From JACRBK01 sp964427955 (GTDB lineage: Bacteria > Chloroflexota > Anaerolineae > Aggregatilineales > Aggregatilineaceae), in the NCBI GenBank assembly GCA_964427955.1, contig CAYRWY010000145.1, forward strand, positions 1 through 12,741: DNA of 12,741 bases, read 5' to 3'. Shown piece by piece: positions 7,467 through 12,741 of this stretch (its first letter is position 1; the number at the start of each line of letters is the position of its first letter). The notes below the pieces were generated by a model. It was not told the origin of the DNA and ran no database searches. It saw only the letters and a list, made by a program, of their open reading frames with translations. The position numbers and the translations under genes were made by a program.

Positions 7467-7494
7467 ATTTTACACACAAAATTGACTATGTCAA
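7467..7494 (-). promoter_or_regulatory. Sigma-70-type promoter for the glycan gene block
   Basis: On the minus strand TTGACA (7494-7489, perfect -35) is followed after 16 nt by TAAAAT (7472-7467, 5 of 6 to the -10 consensus). Transcription would start near 7460, giving a leader of about 120 nt before ATG 7339. The -35 box sits in an inverted repeat TTGAC-TAT-GTCAA (7482-7494) that could be a repressor or activator site. This is the best promoter in the window. Confidence 0.65.
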
Positions 7495-7547
7495 GCATTT
7501 GAGGTCTACTAAGGGGAGAATTAAGCAAATTTCGGTATTTCAAATTC

Positions 7548-7576
7548 TTGATGAGGGGCGACCCCGGTACTATTTT
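7548..7576 (+). promoter_or_regulatory. Candidate promoter of the secreted phosphatase gene
   Basis: TTGATG (7548-7553, 4 of 6), a 17-nt spacer and TATTTT (7571-7576, 4 of 6) give a promoter of fair quality with correct spacing. The spacer holds GGGG-CGA-CCCC, and the -10 box lies between two copies of GACCC(C/A)GGTACT. The predicted leader to ATG 7750 would be about 165 nt. Confidence 0.4.
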
Positions 7577-7592
7577 ATGTGACCCAGGTACT
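7560..7592. repeat. 12-nt direct repeat with 21-bp period, possible operator
   Basis: GACCCCGGTACT (7560-7571) and GACCCAGGTACT (7581-7592) differ at one base and start 21 bp apart, two turns of B-DNA, so both copies face the same side of the helix. They flank the candidate -10 box of the phosphatase promoter. A weaker partial match, GACCCCTGG, follows at 7615-7623. Confidence 0.4.
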
Positions 7593-7667
7593 GTTCGAAG
7601 ATTTTATACCCACCGACCCCTGGCCAACCCTGAGGATTAATATTTTTTAACATAGACAAACGGGCCA

Positions 7668-7683
7668 TGCAAATCTTTTTGCA
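7668..7683. promoter_or_regulatory. Palindrome in the phosphatase leader, possible operator or RNA hairpin
   Basis: TGCAAA (7668-7673) and TTTGCA (7678-7683) are exact inverted copies around the 4-nt centre TCTT. The site lies about 67 nt upstream of ATG 7750. It could be a protein site or a small mRNA hairpin; chance occurrence in AT-rich DNA is possible. Confidence 0.3.
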
Positions 7684-7749
7684 AGAATTTACAACATTCA
7701 TGTAAGGTTCTGGGTTGTAGGACCGTGAACAGGAGAGAAGAGGTAGAAC

Positions 7750-9165
7750 ATGAAGAAGCACTGGAAGACAAGTCACAAAATCGTCTGGGTGGTCGGATTG
7801 ACGGTGTTGTTGCTATCTCAGCAGAACTGGCAGAAGGCTTCCGCTCAACCATCCCCCGACGCCGTGCGTTTTGCCGTGATCGGCGATTATGGGACCGGAA
7901 ACGCGCCTGCTGCCGCCGTAGCCGATCTCGTAAAAAGCTGGAATCTGGACTTTGTGGTCACGACCGGCGACAATAACTACCCGGATGGAGCCGCCGAAAC
8001 GATTGACGGTCACGTGGGCAAGTTCTACCACGAGTTCATTGCTCCGTATCACGGCAAGTACGGCGCGGGCGCCGATCAAAACCGTTTTTTCCCGACCCTC
8101 GGAAATCATGACTGGCACACGCCAGGGGTCCAGCCCTATCTGGACTATTTCACCCTGCCCGGCAATGAACGCTACTACGATGTGCGGTGGGGGCCGGTCC
8201 AGATCTTCGTGGTGGACAGCGATCCTCACGAGCCGGATGGCATCACCGCGGACTCGGTCCAGGCCACCTGGCTCAAGACCGAACTGGCCGCCTCGGATGC
8301 CCCCTGGAAGCTGGTCTTCGACCACCACCCTCCCTACTCGTCGGGTTTGCACGGTTCTACCCCTGATCTTCAGTGGCCGTTCCAACAGTGGGGCGCCACG
8401 GCAGTTTTCTCGGGGCACGAGCATTCCTACGAACGACTGGTGATCGATGGCTTTCCGTATTTCGTCAACGGGTTGGGGGGCGCCAGCAGTTATGAATTCA
8501 AGGATCCTTTGCCGGGCAGTGTGATGCGCTACACCACCACTCCCGGCGCGATGCGGGTGGAAGCCACCGCGGACCATCTGACCATCGACTTCTTCTCCAC
8601 GGCTGATCCTGCCACTCCGGTAGACACCTACGCGATCGACGCCGCCGCGAACACGATGATCGATGTGACTGTTCCCACCAGCACTCCTACCGCCGCCGCG
8701 GAGCAGGTTTTCACACCGGAGGCCGATGCACGCCTCGAAGCAGCCAATCCCGACACGAATTTTGGCAAGCACACTACGCTGCGGCTGGATGGCGGCAGCG
8801 ATCCGGATATTGAGAGCGTCGTCCGGTTCAAGGTAAGCGGGGTAATGCAGCCGGTACAGCACGCCGTGCTGCGCCTCTTTACCTCGACCGATACCCAGGA
8901 CAGCATCTCCGTCTATACGACCACTAACGACTGGATCGAGAGCGGAACCGGGGGGATCACCTGGGTCACGCGCCCGCCGCAGGGCGAACAGGCAGTCGCG
9001 GTGTTGGATGGCGCGCCCGCCAAAGCCTGGATTGAAATCGACGTCACGGCGGCGGTCACAGGTAACGGGGTTTACAGCTTCATCCTGTCCATCGACGGCA
9101 CGGACGGTCTCACCATGTCCTCGCGTGAAGGGGATAATCCTCCCCAACTTGTGTTGACCTTCTAG
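7750..9165 (+). CDS. Secreted purple acid phosphatase-like metallophosphatase with C-terminal CBM96/DNRLRE domain
   Basis: A 471-residue exported enzyme. Residues 1-32 are a signal peptide (basic start, IVWVVGLTVLLL core, cleavage expected after ASA). Residues about 38-296 are an ACP5/purple-acid-phosphatase-like domain with GDYG (45-48), GDNNY (73-77), GNHDW (118-122), HHPPY (192-196) and GHEHSYER (222-229), so all dinuclear-metal ligands appear present. After a short Thr/Pro linker, residues about 318-471 form a CBM96/DNRLRE module (FTPEADARLEA, NFGK, LRLDGGSDPD, NDWIESG, MSSREGDNPPQLVL). Expected role: phosphomonoester hydrolysis outside the cell while bound to polysaccharide; the substrate is inferred only from family. 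AGAGG 6 nt before ATG supports the start. It is paralogous to the next gene. Confidence 0.9.
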   Translation: MKKHWKTSHKIVWVVGLTVLLLSQQNWQKASAQPSPDAVRFAVIGDYGTGNAPAAAVADLVKSWNLDFVVTTGDNNYPDGAAETIDGHVGKFYHEFIAPYHGKYGAGADQNRFFPTLGNHDWHTPGVQPYLDYFTLPGNERYYDVRWGPVQIFVVDSDPHEPDGITADSVQATWLKTELAASDAPWKLVFDHHPPYSSGLHGSTPDLQWPFQQWGATAVFSGHEHSYERLVIDGFPYFVNGLGGASSYEFKDPLPGSVMRYTTTPGAMRVEATADHLTIDFFSTADPATPVDTYAIDAAANTMIDVTVPTSTPTAAAEQVFTPEADARLEAANPDTNFGKHTTLRLDGGSDPDIESVVRFKVSGVMQPVQHAVLRLFTSTDTQDSISVYTTTNDWIESGTGGITWVTRPPQGEQAVAVLDGAPAKAWIEIDVTAAVTGNGVYSFILSIDGTDGLTMSSREGDNPPQLVLTF

Positions 9166-9187
9166 TCCCCAATTCCCGGTAACACCG

Positions 9188-9225
9188 GCCTGCTCCGGGG
9201 CACAGTGGATGGCCTCGGAGCAGGC
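9188..9225 (+). terminator. Strong stem-loop downstream of the first phosphatase gene
   Basis: GCCTGCTCCGGGGC (9188-9201) pairs with GCCTCGGAGCAGGC (9212-9225). That gives 14 pairs with one G-T wobble and a 10-nt loop, starting 23 nt after the stop codon. No T-run follows (ACCCATCACAT), so it is not a textbook intrinsic terminator. It may terminate by another route or protect the mRNA 3' end. Confidence 0.6.
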
Positions 9226-9324
9226 ACCCATCACATACGGACTGGTACTAAAAGGCTAGCCCGCGGTCTCGCATCTCTACCGACAGCTTACCCGGTTCTC
9301 ATCTTCTGTAGCCCCAAGGTCCTA

Positions 9325-9352
9325 TTTACGTTTTTCACAAATGATCTATAGT
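9325..9352 (+). promoter_or_regulatory. Candidate promoter upstream of the multidomain phosphatase gene
   Basis: TTTACG (9325-9330, 4 of 6), a 16-nt spacer and TATAGT (9347-9352, 5 of 6) resemble a sigma-70 promoter. The leader to ATG 9603 would be about 240 nt, which is long, so a nearer promoter such as TTGTCC-N17-TACAAG at 9500-9528 is an alternative. Confidence 0.35.
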
Positions 9353-9602
9353 GGTAACAACAATGGATTTTTGGGGCAGCTCAGTTTGAAACTTAATTAT
9401 AACCATGCTCGTCAACTCTCGAATTTCCCGGAACTCCACGCAGAAAATGTAGGCGGTAGGGTGAACGATCACCGCTCACATGAGTTAAGGCTTATATTCT
9501 TGTCCACCCTATTCTAACGATGTACAAGTAGTATACCTAACCAATCCACCAGATCACCACTAAGTAGATAACATCCAACGCCCACTGATCGAGGTGACTT
9601 CC

Positions 9603-12600
9603 ATGCTGCATCGACATCGACCTTACCGCGTATTCATTGCGATCTGTGTGTTCAGCCTGGCGACGGTGCTGTTCCGGTCCGGATCGAATTCAGCGCCGCC
9701 AGCCGCGGCGCAAACCCGTACTGTTCGCTTTGCGGTCATCGGCGACTATGGCACGGGAGGCTCGACCGCCAAAGCTGTCGCCAATCTCATCAAAAGCTGG
9801 AATCCGGAATTCATCATTACTACCGGGGATAACAATTATCCTGACGGCGCAGCCTCCACAATCGACCACAATATTGGCCAGTTCTATCACAGCTATATAT
9901 ACAACTATAAGGGAGGTTATGGGGCTGGCGCGGCGACGAATCTCTTTTTCCCGTCGTTAGGCAACCATGACTGGAACACCGCGGGCGCCCAGCCCTATCT
10001 GGATTACTTCACCCTGCCGGGCAATGAGCGTTACTACGATTTCACCTGGGGACCTGCGCAGTTTTTCGCCATCGACAGCGATCCGCGCGAGCCGGATGGT
10101 AATACCAGCACGTCGGTCCAGGCCACCTGGCTTCGAAACAAGCTGGCGGCCTCGACCATGCCCTGGAAAATCGTCTATCTACACCATTCGCCCTACTCCT
10201 CATCCACCACCCACGGCTCGACCCCTGCCCTACAATGGCCCTATAAAGACTGGGGAGCCACCGTGGTCCTTTCGGGACACGATCACGACTACGAGCGCCT
10301 CCTCGTCAACGGCTTTCCTTACATTGTCGATGGCATCGGCGGGGCCAGCACCTACAGCTTTGGGACGCCGGTAGCAGGCAGCGTCTTCAGATATACGGGG
10401 ACCAACGGCGCGGTATTGGTCGAGGCTACTGACACGCAGATCACGTTCAAGTTCTATTCCGTCACCGGCGGAGGCACCCTGCTCGACAGTTACACTATCA
10501 CTGCCGGGCCACAGCCCACCGTAACCCCTGAGACTGCCACTCCCCGACCCACCGCGACTGCCACTTCCACGGCCCAGCCGTCGAGCACGCCGATCCCCAC
10601 CGCCACGAGCGGACCGAGCGCGAACGCCTACTACGTTGACTGCGTGAACGGGAGCGACTCAAACGCCGGAACCTCCGAGGCCCAGGCCTGGAAGACGCTG
10701 GCCAAAGCGAGCACTGTCCTGCTGAATCCGGGCAACAGCCTGCTCCTGAAGCGGGGCTGCCTGTGGACGGGTGAGACGCTGCACCTCTCGGCCAACGGAC
10801 AGGCGAATCAGCCTATCGTCGTCGGGGCCTATGGAACCGGAGAACTACCTCAGATCAGGAATACGAAGTCGGGCACTGCCGACGTGAGCATCAGCGGATC
10901 GTATCTCGTCATCGAAAACATCCAGGCCAGCGCGGTTGCCCCTGCCACCGAGCCGGGATGCCAGAATAACCCCGTTGGCAACATCGTCGGCTTCTCCTTC
11001 GAGACCGGCGCCCACGACAATATTCTGCGCAATTCGCAGGCCACCGGGCTGTATGCGGGCGTGTTCATCAAGTCCGGCGCCCACCATAATCACATCCTCA
11101 CCAACCAGTTCTCCAACAACACGATGATGTCCACGCTGACGCCGGGCGGAGACGACGATGCGGGCGCCTTCGGCATCTTGCTGTGGGGAGATGACAACGA
11201 GGTCGCGTTCAACCAGATTGCGGGCAGCGACGCCTGCTCCTACGACTACGTCCGCGATGGTTCCGCCATTGAGGTTTACGGCGGGCAGCGGAATTCCATC
11301 CACCGCAACGTCGCGTACAACAGTGACGCGTTCACCGAACTCGGCAACTCGCGCAGCGCGGACAACGTGTTTGCCTACAACCGCTTCTCCTCGACGCTCA
11401 ACCAGTCCATCTTTCTGGTGACACGGGGAGCCAAAGACGGCTTCGGGCCGGTCAAAGGAACGCGCATCTACCAAAATACGGCCTACCTTACCGGCGCTCA
11501 GTCGCAAGGTTTTGTGTGCTACGGCGGCTGCGACAGCACCATCCTGATCAGCCGGAACAACATCATCCAGGCGGCGGGCAAAGCCGGGTACGCCGATGCG
11601 CCGTTCGACGAAGATTACAACCTCTATGGCGGCAGCGGAGTCCTGCAATTCACCCCCGGTCCACACAGTCTTCAGGCCGATCCCCAGTTCGTGTCGGCGT
11701 CCACGGGGGATTTCCATCTACTGGCCACCAGTCCCGCTATCGACCGGGGACTCAACCTGGGATACTCCTACGACAGCGAGGGCAGCCCGGTTCCAATCGG
11801 ATCGGCCCCGGATATCGGCGCCTGTGAATACACGTCGGCGGTGATCCCTCCCAGCCCGACGGCGACCAACACGTCTACTCCTTTGCCGACCGTGACGACC
11901 ACCCTGAGACCATCGAACACACCGGTCCCGTCGCCGACCAGCACAGCGACCTTACGACCAACCAACACATCCACCCTTCTGCCGACCGTGACGGCCACCC
12001 TGAGACCATCGAACACGCCGGTCCCGTCGCCGACCAATACCCTCTATCCGACAGCCACTAACACGCTGCCCGCCGCCACCAATACGCCCCTTCCAGCGGG
12101 GGGCACGACCTACAGCTTCGTCCCGGACGCCGACGCGCGGGTCGAAGAGATCAAGCCCACCACCAATTTCGGGAATGAATCCAAGCTGCGCGCCGACGCT
12201 GGCAGCGATCCGGACATCCAGAGCTACCTGCGCTTCACGGTCTCCGGCGTGACCGGACGCGTAGTGAGTGCCAGGGTCCGCCTGTACGCGCTCGTCGAGA
12301 CCGTCAACGGTCCCGCCATCTACCCCACCGGCAATGACTGGACCGAGCGGGGGATCACCTGGTCCTCCCGGCTGCCCGCTGCCGGCGCCGCCCTGGACGA
12401 CCTGGGGCGCATCCGCGCAGGCTCGTGGGTCGAATTCAACGTCACCGCCGCACTCACGGGGAATGGGACGTACAGTTTCCTGCTGACCACCGATAACACC
12501 GACGGGCTGGCCTTCTCCTCCCGCGAGGGCAGCAAACCGCCCCAACTGATCGTCGTCTTTGACGCGGGAACCAGTGCGGCGACGGCCACGGCAACCACCG

Positions 12601-12741
12601 TCGTCCCATCGCCGACCAGCACCCTACCCTCTGTTCCGGCGGGGGGCACGACCTACAGCTTCGTCCCGGACGCCGACGCGCGCGTGGAAGAGATCAAGCC
12701 CACCACCAATTTCGGGAATGAATCCAAGCTGCGCGCCGACG
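9603..12741 (+). CDS. Large secreted multidomain protein: metallophosphatase, beta-helix, repeated CBM96 (runs off right edge)
   Basis: The frame from ATG 9603 (GAGGTGA 5-6 nt upstream) is open for 1046 codons to the window edge. Residues 1-36 are a signal peptide/anchor (YRVFIAICVFSLATVLF). Residues about 40-300 are a purple-acid-phosphatase-like domain with GDYG (47-50), GDNNY (75-79), GNHDW (120-124), HHSPY (194-198) and GHDHDYER (225-232), about two thirds identical by eye to the preceding gene. A Pro/Thr linker (about 302-338) leads to a right-handed parallel beta-helix (about 343-742; start YYVDCVNGSDSNAGTSEAQA, DGSAIEVYGG at 552-561, end PDIGACEY). A second linker (about 744-833) leads to a CBM96/DNRLRE module (about 836-986), then a 30-residue linker and the start of another CBM96. 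It is likely extracellular and polysaccharide-bound. The beta-helix could be a lyase/epimerase-like or purely binding domain; activity is unknown. Confidence 0.88.
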   Translation, partial: MLHRHRPYRVFIAICVFSLATVLFRSGSNSAPPAAAQTRTVRFAVIGDYGTGGSTAKAVANLIKSWNPEFIITTGDNNYPDGAASTIDHNIGQFYHSYIYNYKGGYGAGAATNLFFPSLGNHDWNTAGAQPYLDYFTLPGNERYYDFTWGPAQFFAIDSDPREPDGNTSTSVQATWLRNKLAASTMPWKIVYLHHSPYSSSTTHGSTPALQWPYKDWGATVVLSGHDHDYERLLVNGFPYIVDGIGGASTYSFGTPVAGSVFRYTGTNGAVLVEATDTQITFKFYSVTGGGTLLDSYTITAGPQPTVTPETATPRPTATATSTAQPSSTPIPTATSGPSANAYYVDCVNGSDSNAGTSEAQAWKTLAKASTVLLNPGNSLLLKRGCLWTGETLHLSANGQANQPIVVGAYGTGELPQIRNTKSGTADVSISGSYLVIENIQASAVAPATEPGCQNNPVGNIVGFSFETGAHDNILRNSQATGLYAGVFIKSGAHHNHILTNQFSNNTMMSTLTPGGDDDAGAFGILLWGDDNEVAFNQIAGSDACSYDYVRDGSAIEVYGGQRNSIHRNVAYNSDAFTELGNSRSADNVFAYNRFSSTLNQSIFLVTRGAKDGFGPVKGTRIYQNTAYLTGAQSQGFVCYGGCDSTILISRNNIIQAAGKAGYADAPFDEDYNLYGGSGVLQFTPGPHSLQADPQFVSASTGDFHLLATSPAIDRGLNLGYSYDSEGSPVPIGSAPDIGACEYTSAVIPPSPTATNTSTPLPTVTTTLRPSNTPVPSPTSTATLRPTNTSTLLPTVTATLRPSNTPVPSPTNTLYPTATNTLPAATNTPLPAGGTTYSFVPDADARVEEIKPTTNFGNESKLRADAGSDPDIQSYLRFTVSGVTGRVVSARVRLYALVETVNGPAIYPTGNDWTERGITWSSRLPAAGAALDDLGRIRAGSWVEFNVTAALTGNGTYSFLLTTDNTDGLAFSSREGSKPPQLIVVFDAGTSAATATATTVVPSPTSTLPSVPAGGTTYSFVPDADARVEEIKPTTNFGNESKLRAD
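11885..12036 (+). repeat. Tandem 96-bp repeat unit in the Pro/Thr linker
   Basis: A 56-bp block at 11885-11940 recurs at 11981-12036 with two base changes, an offset of 96 bp or 32 codons. It encodes PTV-T-T/A-T-LRPSNTPVPSPT. One change is synonymous and one swaps Thr for Ala. It is a protein-coding linker repeat in the multidomain phosphatase, not a regulatory array. Confidence 0.75.
12091..12198 (+). repeat. Near-identical CBM96 repeat, first copy
   Basis: This 108-bp stretch recurs at 12634-12741 with three base changes (offset 543 bp, 181 codons). All three lie at third codon positions (CCA/CCG, CGG/CGC, GTC/GTG) and are synonymous, so the encoded start of the CBM96 module is identical. 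The second copy is cut by the window edge, so the repeat may extend much further. Confidence 0.9.
12634..12741 (+). repeat. Near-identical CBM96 repeat, second copy (cut by edge)
   Basis: Second copy of the block at 12091-12198, preceded by the short linker TSAATATATTVVPSPTSTLP that follows the first module. It shows that at least two CBM96 modules follow each other in the same protein. Confidence 0.9.

Larger units (their letters stand above)
7351..7749. other. AT-rich divergent control region
   Basis: About 400 bp without a convincing gene. It is far more AT-rich than the flanking coding DNA, with runs such as TTTAAAAATATTTT, and it separates the glycan block (minus) from the secreted phosphatase genes (plus). 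It contains a minus-strand promoter (7467-7494), a candidate plus-strand promoter (7548-7576), a 12-nt direct repeat (7560-7571 and 7581-7592) and a palindrome TGCAAA-N4-TTTGCA (7668-7683). AAGAATTTCTT (7444-7454), another small palindrome, lies just downstream of the expected minus-strand start point. Short reading frames on the minus strand near 7570-7850 have no ribosome-binding site and no recognisable protein. Confidence 0.7.
9166..9602. other. Intergenic region between the two secreted phosphatase genes
   Basis: 437 bp without a credible gene. It contains a strong stem-loop right after the first phosphatase gene (9188-9225), a candidate promoter (9325-9352), and an inverted repeat GGTGA-ACGA-TCACC (9460-9473). 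A second possible promoter, TTGTCC-N17-TACAAG (9500-9528), lies nearer to the next gene. The length and a possible separate promoter suggest that the second phosphatase gene is transcribed independently. Confidence 0.6.

Noticed and set aside
7570..7852. Small minus-strand frames of 68 and 71 residues in the control region
   Set aside because: They lack a ribosome-binding site, have unlike-coding composition and overlap the start of the phosphatase gene.
7813..9234. 473-residue minus-strand frame opposite the first secreted phosphatase
   Set aside because: It is slightly longer than the real gene but has no domain, no ribosome-binding site and no signal peptide. The plus-strand frame has full catalytic motifs.
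10845..11717. 290-residue minus-strand frame and several short plus-strand frames within 9637-11844
   Set aside because: They overlap the continuous plus-strand frame from 9603, which carries recognisable domains over its whole length.
11952..12545. Minus-strand frames opposite the CBM96 region
   Set aside because: Gly/Val/Asp-rich shadows of the repeated coding sequence with no independent support.
11885..12741. CRISPR or regulatory repeat array
   Set aside because: The repeats are in one reading frame, have periods divisible by three (96 and 543 bp) and encode linker and CBM96 sequence. There are no short uniform spacers.

Overview
The window looks like a piece of a free-living, GC-rich bacterial chromosome, most probably from the Chloroflexota (Anaerolineae-like). 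That placement is an inference. It rests on secreted proteins with long Pro/Thr linkers of the PTATNTPVPSPT kind, the DNRLRE/CBM96 module repeated on secreted enzymes, and a cell-surface glycan gene set of GT2 enzymes, a Wzx-type flippase and an HprK-like kinase. No rRNA, tRNA, CRISPR array, transposase or phage gene was seen.

Layout. Positions 1-478 (minus) hold the N-terminal part of a secreted protein that runs off the left edge. A 105-bp divergent gap separates it from a cytosolic calcineurin-like metallophosphoesterase (584-1774, plus). That gene converges on a minus-strand glycan block, and the two stop codons share one CTAG. In transcription order (right to left) the block is: a DPM1-like GT2 with an unexplained C-terminal tail (6257-7339), a second GT2 (5243-6235), a short gap with a hairpin and possible promoter, an HprK-like P-loop kinase (3918-5030), a third GT2 overlapping it by 8 bp (3101-3925), and a polysaccharide flippase (1771-3090). 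A good sigma-70-type promoter (7467-7494) lies upstream of the block inside an AT-rich control region.

To the right, transcription turns to the plus strand. A secreted purple-acid-phosphatase-like enzyme with one C-terminal CBM96/DNRLRE module (7750-9165) is followed, after 437 bp with a strong stem-loop, by a large secreted protein (9603 to the window edge, 1046 codons with no stop). This second protein is absent from simple complete-ORF lists because it has no stop in the window. Its order is signal/anchor, phosphatase domain paralogous to its neighbour, Pro/Thr linker, right-handed beta-helix, Pro/Thr linker, CBM96, linker, and the start of a second CBM96 that is identical at the protein level to the first over the overlap.

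How the genes may work together (inference): the minus-strand genes would build and export a surface glycan. The two phosphatases would act outside the cell, tethered to polysaccharide by CBM96 modules, perhaps releasing phosphate from glycans or organic matter. The phosphatase-beta-helix-CBM96 fusion and the kinase inside a glycan cluster are the least ordinary parts.
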